A stretch of 64,000 bases of DNA from Capitella teleta. Lineage: Eukaryota; Annelida; Polychaeta; Capitellidae. Shown in pieces: positions 25,865 to 39,198 of the stretch. A program made the translations under genes and the position numbers. The notes below the pieces were generated by a model. The model saw only the letters and a list, made by a program, of their open reading frames with translations, was not told where the DNA came from and did not search any database. Each line of letters begins with the position of its first letter. Position 1 is the first letter of the stretch. The stretch covers positions 356,605-420,604 of the forward strand of contig KB292914.1 in the NCBI GenBank assembly GCA_000328365.1, in the 5' to 3' direction.

Positions 25865-27549
25865 TCAAACTCTGGAAATACCACAACCGGAGTCTTTTAC
25901 AGCATGCGTCATGTTACGAAATCGCGTGCTCGACTGCTGTGTGTCAATTTCACCCCAACTCCGCTGCGTATGGTAACCTTGGCTTCTTTTACCAGAAACA
26001 TCCGGAGAGAGAACCACCTCCCACGATAAGTTATTCATAGGGATAGAGTGTTCCTTAGACACGTTCAAAGAGTAAGATCGGCTTTGGATGTGTCTGTGTT
26101 TCGGTTTGCAACAACTTTGAAATAAGTACTGCACACGACGTCGAAATCGCGGTAAGCAGGCAGCGTAGATGGTGGGATTATATATGGTGGACGTCTTAGC
26201 AAACAGCGTAGTCATGAGTAGAACATGTGGCCCAACCTTATTGTAATAACCAGCAACTGATATCCACCCAACCACAGCATATGGCATCCACGCAAGGCAG
26301 AAGAAGATCACGCATGTCAAGCCAATCTGCGCTGTTTTGTAGTCTCGTTTGGGGTGAGGCACGACCGCGGATCCAATGTACACTGAGAAGCGAAGACTCT
26401 CAGAGATTTCATAAAAGCCTTTCTTGTACTTGTTGATCGCGACGAAGATGAAGGAATAGCAAAATATGATGATACATAAAGGCAACAGGAAGCCGAACAC
26501 CCCGACACAAACGACAAAAACCCGAGAACTGAACGATTCTGCCACGATATCAAAAGAACATATCGTTTGCAGCTCATCCAAACGATATCCATTCCAGCCA
26601 TACAGTGGTGGAACAGACCACAGAAATGCATAAAGCCAGGGAATGGCGACCACAAATGCTGTCTGTCTGTGGCTCCTCCTTACGGGCTGAGCCTTCTGGG
26701 AGCGGATGAGCACGAGGCATCGGTCAATGGCAATGGCAGCTTGTGTGTTAATAGATGTTAAGCCGAACAACCCTCCAGAGAACCCATAGAGCTGGCATAC
26801 TGAAAATAGAAGAATTGTTATAAGCCGTTAACGCAATACTGCACGTAACTCACCACTATTTGAGAAAGGCCATCTTGGAGAAAAGGCTGAATAGATGGTG
26901 AGGGGTAACCCTAATGTCGTCATCAGGAAATCTGCCACTGCGAGATTCACGATCAAAATGTAGCACTGTATCCGCAAGTCTTGGAACCTGTAGCCAAGAG
27001 AAGAAAGTGTCACAAGATCGCTCGGTTATAATATTAATGGACACCTCGATACTACAGGCCTATTTAGCATTTGCTATTTAGTCATTTACATGACATTGAT
27101 TTATTGAATCAAACGTAATAGTATTTTGCCATAGTACATAATCATTGAGTATGCAGGAAGAATTCTGTTCAATTAGGGTATGAATATACCTGCTACGATG
27201 GAGTTCAATTGAGTGACGAGATAGCCCGCGAGGATATAACGAGATGGTGATAATGAAGGGATGCAGAGAGGTAAGTCCTCTAGCATAGCCCAAGGGCCTG
27301 CATTTACATACATTCAGCGATCGGAACCATCGATAAGATTGCATACCTAAGGAAGGCGAAGATGATGAGTCCATTACCAACCATGGCGAGTACAAAGAGG
27401 ATAATAAGGCAGGCCCCGATGAGTGAATGACTTTCGCGGTTCAAGTTGGGCTGTATGGCTGGAGTTAAAGTCATGCTCAAGTAGGCTGAGTCAGCCCAGC
27501 CAGTGACATTGGACGGAGCTGGTCCTCTATCGATTGGATCAGACATCAT
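25865..27549 (-). CDS. Opsin, Gq/melanopsin-like, three coding exons
   Basis: Exons are 27549-27347, 26987-26854 and 26799-25865, joined in phases 2 and 1 by GT-AG introns of 359 and 54 bp, giving 423 residues. The protein has seven membrane segments. TM1 contains GN (N59), TM2 LAVAD (D87) and TM3 starts CQLY (C114). The ICL2 motif is DRC (138-140) rather than D/ERY. ECL2 is GWNGYRLDE with C193, and TM6 is AWMPY. TM7 FAKTSTIYNPTIY carries the retinal-binding lysine K314 (bovine K296). Tyr117 at the bovine E113 position and Asp187/Glu188 at E181 resemble Gq-type opsins. The tripeptide after NPxxY is LPR, compared with HPK in Gq and NKQ in ciliary opsins. CC at 342-343 is a likely palmitoylation site and a long Ser-rich tail follows. 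The N-terminus has an NVT glycosylation sequon. A TTCCAG acceptor at about 27573 suggests an upstream 5' exon. The opsin call is firm; the subclass is an inference. Confidence 0.95.
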
Positions 27550-27574
27550 CAGCTGGTAGGTTGTAGGAGGTATC

Positions 27575-28095
27575 TGGAATAAAATGTCGGCATCAACACG
27601 GGCGAAACGTTATGCAAATTGTTTGGGTCGTAGAATAGTGATATAATTTGATTGTTGTCGCCTACCACGTACGTGCATTAGTGATGTGCGATGGGAGTCT
27701 AACGGAAATTCCCATTAAAAGGGCTTCCGCTCATTTGAACAATGCACCTAATAAGGAAGAATCCCCTCATTAAAGCTGTGCAGTTACTTAAGGGTAGTAG
27801 ACACCTCGTTTGCGTCGATTGCTTTGAGGCAATGGACTACTGAAGCAATGGAGGACATTGGCACGCATTCGTGTCGGCATTTCATTGCATCTAAATTTAT
27901 AAGTTTACCTAAACATTCACACACGGATAGACTAATGTTATTACGAGCATTGCTTAAACGGCTCATTTACAGTAAAGTCGTGGATTATTGTTCAATTCCG
28001 CTGATCGATTTCCGCAGCCGGTAATCTGAGTTGATCCCCAGTGATTTGACCCGCTGAAGCAGAATTTATCAACGTAAACATATCGACCATGGGTT
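27575..28095. other. Upstream region of the opsin gene
   Basis: Probably holds an untranslated 5' exon or promoter of the opsin, because an acceptor-like TTTATTCCAG precedes the start-codon exon. No further exon was identified. A chance ORF lies at 27824-28024. Confidence 0.3.
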
Positions 28096-29410
28096 TACCC
28101 AGCAAACACGGAACATTCCCCTAACGTTACCAGCAGGTGTAAATTTTGGTCACCTGCAGGTAACATTAGGCTAACGTGGCGCGAGTACTTGATCTGCGCG
28201 CTCTCATGGTCACCTGCAGGCGACGTGAGCCTGACGTGGCCCGCATTGACCAGCAGGCAGGAGCTATCGCGCTTTAAGCGTTAAGTGTAAATACGTGGAG
28301 GTGACGTGAAAGGCGAAATATTTCAGTACTTTAACAAACACGAGCAGAAGATTAAAGGGCTTGGAGCTATACTCCGCCTCCCTGCTTCAAGCTCGCTTGC
28401 ACGCTCGAGCGCACTTGGCATACTTAGGGCGGAGTCAAGCTGAAGCAGAGATCTGTCGAGCAGGCTATTAACGGTCGTAATGACGATATATAAAAATAAT
28501 CCCCGGCTTATCCACTCATTAGTTCCCCTCTCGCTTTCAAAGCTAACGAATGTCTACACGATTACATCGCCATTTCCAAAGTTACCACAACTCAGCCTCT
28601 TGGTAAATTCAGCCATCGACGTCTCGATCTTTCATCAAAGTAGCAGCTCTCTTCATTTACTATCAAGGTGAGAAACAATGACCTCATATTTTACAAATAT
28701 TGTGAGAGGAAATTTGAATTTCGCCATTTAGAATTTTAACAACATGAATCTCTATCTCATATTTTTTCGAGAATTTTTTCGCCTATAAGCTTATAATTGT
28801 GACGCCGCACACTGAAATGTGTCGTTTATCGCAAATGCTGATATATAAATACTATTACATGAAATATGATTCCTGATGCGTCGCCATGGCAACGGAGCGC
28901 CTTTCGGATTTACTCTTTTATTCTCGGCTTTAAATTTACTGACTGTTCGTCACTCCCACTGATACTAGTCTAATCATCGACTAATGGCTGTAACTTTGCC
29001 TACATGAAACCGATAAGTTGACAATTTGTTGTTGTGACAAGCGACTCATTTCGCCATGCGGCGTCACAATTTGTCCAGTTCCGTTCTTCTTACATATTGC
29101 ACGTAATATTTTATTTATCAGTGTTATTTTGATTGGTCATTAACGTTTCCTGTCTATTCAACATCTGAGGCCAATTCTTTCTGTCATCGACTACATTAAC
29201 GCCTTGTTTTACTCTAGCTTTACTCGGATAAATTATCAAAGCCTCGAAAACGCTGCTTAATCTTTTATCAACCAAAAATCGCACAGATAAGATCGCTTTG
29301 AACTTTGCGGCTGCTTTGATCGACATTACGCAATCGATTACACAATGAAAAGGCCTAATCGGATGCGCTAAACATAAGTTTAGTTGTGATAGTTCACAGT
29401 CGTCATCCTA

Positions 29411-29452
29411 GGGACGAATCGTTTGTAATGTTAATTGTGTCATGTAATCCGC
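29411..29452 (+). repeat. 42-bp segment shared with the pogo-like end at 52.9 kb
   Basis: The sequence around GTTTGTAATGTTAATTGTG and CATGTAATCCGC recurs with few changes at 52937-52979, inside a pogo/Tigger-like end. It is probably a remnant of a related element inside the TA-flanked transposon. Confidence 0.6.
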
Positions 29453-30175
29453 CTCCGACCACGATTCTCAGGAACAAATCTACTCTGTATCATTATTAAT
29501 TTCAAAATCCGCCCTTTAAAATGTCGTAGTGTAAACATACATAAGACACAAAACATCAATTGTCGGCGATTTCTTTCAAGTCAAGTCAATTACACATCAA
29601 AGGGCGCCCCTCCGCTTATTCAACATTAAAGAAGTTAATTAAACAAAGGGATGAAATGCGGGTATCGTCGCTGTGTCGATTCCTTTTATGTTTACATGGC
29701 TGGCTTACTTTCAATTTAATTAGTCGCTTAGATAAGCGATGTTCAGAAGGAGAACGAACGACGAGAGAAGCTTTAACAAAGCCTGTTCTTAAAGCATTGA
29801 ATTTATTATGTTTTATTTATTATTCCATTTTATTTTCATTTACTACACGTTGTGGATACACCATTTGACACGTTTGCGTTTTAGAACACTTTTTTTTTTT
29901 AATTTTACGTGATACAAAAATAAAATGTTTTATAATTTTTTTATATATATTTTTTTTTTTTCTTCCAGAAGTCGTTTTGCTACTGACCAAGAGCCAGTGA
30001 AGTCGAGAAGGGAATCAAAACGCAGGCCGACCCAGGAGATGACTGGTCCCTCCTGTCAATAAGGGAATTTCAACGGACCAGGACAAGTACGACAGCCTAG
30101 ATTTCATGTTTCAACGCTAAGCTTTAATTATGTGTTCGTTCTTTTCTTGTACGGCAGGCGACTTGAAGCGGGCCG

Positions 30176-30244
30176 NNNNNNNNNNNNNNNNNNNNNNNNN
30201 NNNNNNNNNNNNNNNNNNNNNNNNNNNNNNNNNNNNNNNNNNNN
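30176..30244. other. Assembly gap of 69 N
   Basis: Unknown bases immediately before the 231-bp tandem array, so the array may be collapsed and longer in the genome. Confidence 0.99.
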
Positions 30245-30775
30245 TTATTATTGGTTAGGTTAGGTTAAGTTATTATTGGTTAGATTAGGTGTAAATTTTT
30301 TGTTATTTAACGTTAGGCAAACGTGATACACACGTGCCGGTAATTGTACATATGCAGCTAATGGTTGATGAAGTTTGGTAACTTAATATGAGATTAAACG
30401 TTATGCAGTGGCTTTAATTAAGGTTCGTTAAAACAACATGAGGTGCATGTATATCATGTTACTATGCAGGTTATTTTTGGTTAGGTTAGGTTAGGTTAAG
30501 TTATTTTTGGTTAGGTTAGGTGTAAATATTTGGTTATTTAACGTTAGGCAAACGTGATACACACGTGCCGGTAATTGTACATATGCAGCTAATGGTTGAT
30601 GAAGCTTGGTAACTTAATATGAGATTAAACGTTATGCAGTGGCTTTAATTAAGGTTCGTTAAAACAACATGAGGTGCATGTATATCATGTTACTATGCAG
30701 GTTATTTTTGGTTAGGTTAGGTTAGGTTAAGTTATTTTTGGTTAGGTTAGGTGTAAATTTTTTGGAACGTTAGAT
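30245..30775 (+). repeat. 231-bp tandem units with TTAGG runs
   Basis: Two nearly identical units and a partial third. The spacing between equivalent points 30313 and 30544 is 231 bp. Each unit joint carries GGTTAGGTTAGGTTA and each unit body contains AACGTTAGGCAAACGTG. The array borders the sequence gap, so copy number is a minimum. Confidence 0.93.
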
Positions 30776-33700
30776 AACGTTACAGTAACGTTACCTAACG
30801 TTACCATGGTAACGTTAGATAACGTTATTGCCCCCATCCTGAGTAACGTTAGATAACGTTATTTTGTAACGTTAGGGAAGGTTACCTACACGTGTCTCCC
30901 ACGTTTGCCTAACGTTCTGTGTTTGCTGGGTACGCGTATATAGGTGGGTAATAGATTATATAGGTGGGTCTACAAACTATTATCTCAGTGTAATGAACAT
31001 AGACCTATTAAGTACAGTTAGACCGCTCATGGCCCTCGAAACCCCGCACGCAGTAAAACGTATCGGTAAAGCGGCGGAAATGTGGTGCAGAGGCATTTCG
31101 TTCCGCCGTTGAAGGAGTGGCTTGACCTAAAGTTCTTTTATATACAAATATAGTTTTTGCTCCAAATGTTTTGCATTATGATTTGATCTTGAAGTTGCAT
31201 AAACAGGGAAGAGTGTTAATTAGAAGTGCATATGGTTGAGTTATACTCAAAGGAATTTTCATTCTAGAAGATAAGTACAAGTTTAAAATTTTGATACACT
31301 TTGTAAGTTTGGAGGTGCAAGTTTAACTATGAAGTCTTGCCCTTATTCAGAGGTTATTCCTACATTTAGAAACGGTATGATTGTTTGTCAGACATAGGAG
31401 ATAATTTAGATTAATGTGATTAAAATAATTGTGTTGGTTCATTTCGATTGTGCAGATGATAGCGTTATACAGGAGAGAAAACAAAATGAAGCAAAGCCTT
31501 TGGAGTTTAGACTAGCTTCTATTCGCGAGCAAAGACATATCTACCCACTAAGGGTTTCCCACAACTGAGCCCCAAGACAATGGGTTGTGAATCGTGACCT
31601 CAGCTCAGGCCAGCAACAGGATCAAGACGACAGGGCAAAGGTCACATGATCACTCCGGACTACACATCGGTCACAGATCTGTAATAACAAAATACATGTA
31701 CTCAACTGAGTAATGCAAAGTCTTTATGACACTGTGAGACAACTGTTAAGGCATATTGCCATCATGTGGTGTGTATAATATCACGAAAGTCCTGCACTTC
31801 CAACTTGGTGGACGATAATAATAATATTTTATCTCCTGTAGATAGATGTTTGGTGTCTTCTTACTCTAGATTTTATGAAAGCCAGGTCAAGGGCAGGTGC
31901 TCTATAACGAAACATTTCTATAATCACTGTGGCAATCTTTGAATACTTTTTATTGTTTTGTTTTTTTTATTTCCGTTTTTGTCAAACTGTTATTTTCCGA
32001 ATGGAATATGCGTAATATTTCGCTCTAAAATGTGCTCGATGTATCCTTCTAACAAAATTTGTTCCCCAGGTGAAGTTCGGATTCATCACATCGAACCCAG
32101 AGGGAAATTGCACTCAATACAGTAAATTAGAAAGTCGAGTTTCAATGGCAGCAACTTACGTAGGTCCGCCAATCTGATAAAATCCACCCTTAAATAACGC
32201 CATATGAAATAAATTTTATATATAAATTCTAGGTATCGCGAGGGTGGGTGCATTTCCGTTTCCTATGAGAATTGAATTAATGGTTGCCAAAGTACTTCTT
32301 TCCCGCTGAATGCTATCTCATAATGAACTCAGAAGTCAGCTGATCAGTTTGACCTATATCCATGCGTAAGAACCAAAATAACATAGCATGAACGTAATTA
32401 ACGTAATTGTAGGTGAAAACTACCTAAAATTGCCGCTGAATTCCATATTCTATTGGTGATTCATTTCCAAGAACAGAATTGTGTTTTATCTGTTTGGTTT
32501 TCTTGACTATTACCTCATTGTAATTAGTGTAATTGCAGTTGAAACTGTCGCTGAATAATTCTGGTTGAATTCGTAATCCGTGGCAAACCGCAAAGCATAT
32601 TATTTCACGACTTTTGTATCCATAGGGTATGTGATTAACCTTACCCAGATTGTGACTCAGTATACCATTCACTATTTGTTTATTCAATTTGGTTTATAAG
32701 AGTAATCGACACATGATGAAAGTATAAGCACAGACATGTACAGCGAGTTCATCAACGAACAATTTCTCATACAGACACAGAATTCAAGGCACGACGGTAT
32801 ACGAGTGCTATTCAATATGCATCTATGCATAATCGCCATCCGGTAATAAGTATGATAGCAATAGATATCTCGGATAGTTGCTAATAAGTAATAGAATCAG
32901 TTAATTCCGCCAATTACTATGACTATGCATTGTGTAACAATATACGCAAGACTCCTAAGAGGTTGTGAATGTTGGAAATGGGGCTTATCAATGAATTGTC
33001 TTTAATTTTTGAGAGAAAATATTGAAAGAAAGGATTAATTCATTCATTAGGACGATTAGACCTTTGAACTCTCGGTTGAGGAACACTATTTCTCTAAATT
33101 TCAATACTGTTAATAAGTAAATAACCATATAGTTTCAGTAATAATGATCTCTTATAGCAATCCATTTCTAACCAAATTCAAACATATCCTGTAATACTTG
33201 TTTTTACAGTCACGAAGGAAGTTATTCAGGTACATATCATAACCTTTGCGGACTAGATTATCACCAATGAATCTCTTCTCTTTTTCTATCTTAAATATGT
33301 TACAAGCTTAACTCGTTATGTTAACAACACAGCTTATCGCACTTACTATAAGTGATCCCGATCAGCGGGGTTCTCACCTAATACATCCGCTTATTTACAC
33401 CATGACATAACTGTTGTGATGGTCTCAGGTCTAGCCTGTTATGTGTTTGTCCTAACGTACGATTGTACTGCAAGGCAATTGGAAGGCAAATTATTTTGTG
33501 TACATGTAAAGTAAATTTGGTTGAGATGGCAAAGCAAATACAGATAGACGAACAAATCAGTTTGCATTGTTGACTACCAAATGTGAGCTGCAGGAATTTA
33601 TCCATGAAAATTTACTGTCTGTTCTGTTCTGTCTGTCTGTCTGTCTGTCTGTATGCTGCGGACATCAGACTATGTATCCTTGGGAGATGTTGGCAAGTGA

Positions 33701-36700
33701 TAATTATGTATAATTATGAATACATATATCATATATTCATGTCATATCAGACAAACAATATGGAAAAGAGGGAATGTCCATGGCTCACTGGTCGGGTGTT
33801 CACGGAGGAGAGCAGCGAAGTACCCGAGACCTACCTCACTTCAGCACATGAAATGGGCGATGACAGCTTGGCTGGAGTGGAATGGCGGGCTTTCGGAGTT
33901 GGCCTCGATAACTGTGAGAGCACACACCGAAATGGGTAGAGTAACGAAAAATATATTTAATACTGATTTTATTCAATTTGGAAGGGCTTTAAGGGATTAA
34001 TTGCTGTTTGTAACATAGATACTTGTTTTTTATTATAAATGTAAGGCATTTAATTGATTATGAGTTGGTAATAGTAATTAGTATTTCGCTGTACTTGACA
34101 ATTGTTGTAATGTATAAGATGAATATAACAATGGTGACAATGCATATGTGTATGAATAATCACGGTGTACTCATACAGGATATATCTGGGCATAAGGATA
34201 CAAGGCGGTCTAACATCGAAGTATTGGTGATGACCATTTATACCATTGATCAAGGTGCGTGTGTGAATATCTGCGTTAATTACACAATGCATAACTGTAT
34301 TGATACAATTAGATCGACAGCATTTCGCAATCTGCGATTATTATTCATCGATTACATGGCCATTTAATTGCTTTGCATGATACGCACACGCAACGCACGT
34401 TATTCTACAAGGTGCAACGAGGCCGATATCCTTGATTGTATATCAGAGAACTCGCTCCATTGGCTATGGTCATATCAAGCACAGTTTTTCCGTGTACCAA
34501 TGACAGAATATAACATGGCATATACTGCACTACAGTTATGAGACCAACACTACATAAGTAATACTCATAATTATAAATAATACGGCGCCGAAATAACTTC
34601 AGTCATGGATGCCGGTGCGGAACCCTCGTGAACCCAATGCCAATATCTGAACACATCAGGTATACAAGCAGTTTCAACCCAACTTATCATGCAATTATCA
34701 TTTAGCTGCTGTGTCATGTCGCATACTAAGAGCAAATGACCTTCTTCCGATGATTTGTGGGATAAAGAAAATTGAAAGCTTCGAACAGAGAATCGCCATT
34801 TGCTGCGACAATCCGATTACGCTCCAGTGTCAACGCTGCTAAAGTCTGAGCGATTGAATCCAAGGGTATTTACACAGCATGCATGGGTGATCAGGGGGAA
34901 CTATAAACTTGAATCAATTTGCTAGCAAACAGTCACCCTTGCTTGCATACTTAGCCATCAAATATCAAAGTGAAATATACGCAACACAACTTGTATTATG
35001 CCAATTGTTATGCTGGGGTTATAGACATGTCACCAAAAGAAATGTCAAGGCTATCACGAAATTGCATAACACATTAAGTTTAGAGGGCATAGGAAAAACG
35101 TGGAATGGGTCATCTAAATATTAACCGTTATTACTCATTAGGAATACTCTACGATATGATCATATCCACCGATTTCCCGGTTGGTCTCCGAATCCTTTTG
35201 TTATTTATCCAACATCAGCTAAGCTACCATGTCTAACCATTGTGACCAAATCATGTCTTCGAGTGATACCCGAGGGGAAAAGAGTGTATTGCATAATTAA
35301 TTAATCTTACTGAAGAGGTAGTCCGGAATTACATTATTACCTTGAATCTCGGAATAGAACTCATGGTAGGATTACGACAGTTAGACAACATATTACGATC
35401 AAGGTTAGGATTACATAGGATATCTGGGGATTATTTCAAAAAGATGAAATTCAATAGGGCAATAAAATCCCCATGGACTCCTTGATGCAACCAGGAAGTA
35501 TCTAGTCCGCCGTCCTACTTATTTGGCAGACTATAGAGATGGAACTATTATTAATCTATCAAGTATCCCTGGTAGTCCGGTATGGCGTAACTTAGAAAAA
35601 CTGCATTGCAATAGGCACCCTATATCATCTATATGCATGAAAATGCTAATAACATTACGTCATTAATCTCGTTGTGTCATACTAGCTTTATTCTGAAATT
35701 TCATGTTCTCATGCTTGGATCCAAAACTGACGAATATGTTGTGCCAACAGCGTCCACAGGAAAAATAGTCAAAAACTTATTTGTCTATATATTGATATTA
35801 TTTTAAAGTGTTGCTATCGATGGTCATAGGTGGGTAGACTTTGTATGATACGCTCTGCAAATCCCCTGGAACTATATAATTGCACCACTGAGGTCATCAA
35901 CTAAGACCCTGACCACTGATTATTCCTGGTTATTGAAGTTGAACTGAGTGTAAGCCAAGTGTAAGCTAAAACTAATTGCTTAATTGAAACGGGATGTTTG
36001 CCTGTAAAGCTATATCCTGCTCCCAATAATGCACATTTGGGTCGCATAATTGTCATTAACACGCCATTGATATCAATCTACGACATAGATCCATAGGGAG
36101 TATACGAATACAGGGTTCAGTCTATAGGTTGATCTAGATTCAAATCAAAATAATTATATAAAGACTGCTGATCGAAATCCTCCCTGTATCTTCAAGGGGT
36201 TATGATCAATGTAAGACGAACCCTCTCCGTTTGTTCGCGAAAAATATAAGTTCCTTGAAAACCCAAGACTACATTTACGCATCTGTGTGTTCTAACCGGA
36301 AAGTTTCTACTCATGATTATATCATTGATCGCGAAATGTTCATTGACCAATCTTACCCACAAGATGAAAATGGATGGCTAGGTGAACTAGGTGTTTGTTT
36401 TTCTTTTTTCTTCTTCCTCTAAATGAATGAAAATCCATACTCACTCTTCAAAGTTAAACATTTTAATTAAAGCTGCCCACATTGATTTATACCCAATTCA
36501 ATTCCCTTAAATTTAATGCCAAGGCATTCAAACGAACTGTATTTAACCCAATATATTATTACTTATAATATTATTTATAATCAATCAAATCAATCAATCA
36601 TATATGGAAAATAAATATTCATAAGAAGCAAAATAACTAATTTTAAATAACAGTTCACCTAATTGCACAAGGTACCCCAATTAATAGATCCTGTCCGCAG

Positions 36701-37503
36701 TAAAAATTCTTCCATTTTGCTCCACCAAGTTCCGCAATGACCAGCGGAAGGGTCAATTTACCGTTTATATATGCGCGGGAACTAGCTGCTTGCGGCACGT
36801 GTTCTGCTTGGTCTCTTACGAGCATGTTATTTTGGCTCAGAGTTACGTGAAAATGACGCACGTTATGAGGTGACCTTGGTGAACAATGGCTTGAATTAGG
36901 GGGGCCAATGTCTCGCCTAATTGGAAAAGGTATAATATTTATTTCGACACAAATTAGATTTCTAGTCCATGAACTTCGTTTTCCCATCTAGCTACTTTAT
37001 TCCATAAATATCAAAATCAATTAAGGAAAATAACGCAGATATCTATAGCTGCTGACTAATGAACGACGGTTGGATTCGCTCAAGAGCAAATTGTACACAC
37101 ATAATTATTACCCGTGTTTGAAATGCTGTGTCTTAAATCTTTGTACCAAATCATACTTCATCATGGTGTGTAATCAGTAGTTACCTCGTTGGCGTGATAA
37201 AACCGCCAACATTTATTACTTTTTTACTTCACTCTAAATTCTACCGTGATTTATACTAGAATTACACCATTAATATATACCATTAATAACATTACACGCG
37301 GTGATGATATTATTCCGCCAGTATTGAACACAGATTCCGTATGGTCTACTGCCGCAAGCAACATATAACGATTAATCGCTGCAAATCGTCGTTCCTATCA
37401 GGCGACTGATCAACTGTGAAATGAGATATCATAATATTATATGAGGATATTGGACGGCACTCTGTCTAGCGATCAAACTCTTGTGGCAGAATCACAATGA
37501 AGT

Positions 37504-37505
<2 letters not shown>

Positions 37506-37541
<36 letters not shown>
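37506..37541 (+). repeat. Poly-T tract
   Basis: A pure run of 36 T. Confidence 0.97.
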
Positions 37542-38214
37542 CCGTCTACCCGATCACGATCATATTACATTCCACCAATAACAGCTTCCAGGTGAGTCTC
37601 AAAACTGTCTCCTCGCCATAATGAGTTCCTTAGCAGTCGCAGTAGTCAACGGCATAAATATATGAACCAAATTTGTGGGATCTCTCGAGGTTACGAGGAC
37701 TCAGAACTTCCTTGACTCAAATTGTCACCCAAGGTATTGTCGAATACATATTTTCGACACCTCACTAACTGACCAGGGTATATAAATATAGATATGAGCT
37801 TCTTCCTGTTATTATACAATATTGAGACATTAACACATCTCCCATTGTGAAATAATGACCATGCGCTGTGCCCAAGCTGAGCCACTCGCAGTATCGCACG
37901 AAATAAAAAATGAACCTTTATCCCCGACATAAAATTCATGTTATAATGCGTGTAAAAAGTACAGAAATTATTAAACCAGGTCTACTTTTGTTGAAAGGCT
38001 GTTGAAGGGATTACCATGGCGCATAAACACCCTTTTCATGATGTCTAGTCTTGTATAAGAATAAGAAGAAGCTCGCCTCCATATTTATGGTCCAGTGTAA
38101 GTAGTGACGTGTGTAATAGTCTTCACGTTTTTTAACAATAACTTGAGGAGCATCAATGGTAATATTCTAATGACCCAGAAACATTCACTTCTCATGCATG
38201 TGACAAATTCATTG

Positions 38215-38262
38215 GTGTGTGTGAGGGTGCGTGTGTGTGTATGTGTGTGTATACGTGTGTGT
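38215..38262 (+). repeat. (GT)n-rich microsatellite
   Basis: An imperfect GTGTG array interrupted by GAGG, AT and ATAC. Confidence 0.85.
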
Positions 38263-39198
38263 GCTTGTCATTGAAGGGTACACTAATTACAATTAATCAT
38301 TATTTTATTCTGCCAGTGTCAGCAGAATGCAATACACTATGCACTTCATCTTCCAGTACGTCCTTGGTGTCTCTTCCGCCTATACAAACGACATGAATTG
38401 TCACAAATGTACGCTGACGAATTGCTTGGAAATTATTGCATGGAGACTAGACTGAGATGCTGGTCCCCTCCAGCCCTTCACCTCAACACCATCGACCAGA
38501 GTCTCTGAGATCGTGTGGTGCTTATGTGGAGTCTAGTGTTGCAATGGGAAATATCGGCGTTATCTAATCATAGACCAAAGTCCTACCGGTAAACACAACT
38601 TAGGTAGCATCTGCAAGAAAGCATACTATCAAAATAATTTAATGTCACGAATAATAAAGAACATCACTGGAGAAACCGTTTGAAAATTTTTGAAGGACAA
38701 TGTTTCTGTCGGACAATGCCATCATGCAGTCACTGGCAGGCTGCAGCGCGTGCAAGACTGTGCAACAAGCTAGAGTTGTGAGACAGACGAACCGACGCAG
38801 CCACGCGATACCTGCATGTGCTTAAAGATCAAGAGCATGACTGATATAACTTCGTGAAATATACACCCTATTTGTTCCTTTCGACGCAAATAAAAAAATC
38901 CCGGTATCTTTGATATTACCATTTTGATGGTATAAAAGAGATATGAACACGCGACCTGCACCGAAATATGTTGCTATGGTAAGTTATCAACATGGATGAT
39001 TTGGCATTGACAACCCCCCCACCCCCCTCCCCTCCTTTCCGAGTCTAAAAACAGCGAAATGGCTATTTGGAAAATGAGAAAATGTATATCTCACTAAATT
39101 AACGTTCTGAATCCGCAGATGGTTAAAACAAAGATAATATGTATATAGGTCCTGCCCCCGAATCAAGGTCTAAATTTTTCTCTTGTGTTGACATTTAA

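Larger units (their letters stand above)
28098..30930. mobile_element. TA-flanked DNA transposon with CCCAGCAAACAC ends
   Basis: The left end CCCAGCAAACACGGAAC and the inverse of the right end, CCCAGCAAACACAGAAC, match in 16 of 17 bases. Each end abuts a TA (28096-28097 and 30931-30932), as in TA-target superfamilies. The left subterminal DNA has a roughly 62-bp imperfect duplication containing GGTCACCTGCAGG (near 28147-28240). The right subterminal DNA (30770-30920) is a cluster of AACGTT palindromes. Internal 231-bp tandem units contain AACGTTAGGCAAACGTG, which also occurs inverted next to the right end. No transposase is recognisable, and 69 bases are unsequenced. The interior (28300-30170) is otherwise unrecognised. 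Confidence 0.7.
30933..39194. other. 8.3-kb stretch without a supported gene
   Basis: AT-rich DNA with short chance ORFs (for example 32424-32687, 33583-33939, 34023-34367, 36655-36987). None has a known domain or consistent splice sites. A more GC-rich island at about 33760-33945 has no recognisable coding content. Simple repeats: (TCTG)n near 33627-33652, T36 at 37506-37541 and (GT)n at about 38215-38262. Confidence 0.4.

Noticed and set aside
30250-30740. Interstitial telomere sequence
   Set aside because: The TTAGG runs are only three or four units long and recur at the joints of a 231-bp tandem repeat inside a transposon.
33583-34000. Overlapping 94-118 codon ORFs in a GC-richer island
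   Set aside because: Two frames overlap the same island without a domain match, and part of the frame is a TCTG microsatellite.
36655-36987. 110-codon minus-strand ORF as a gene
   Set aside because: No domain, no splice context and an isolated position in AT-rich DNA.
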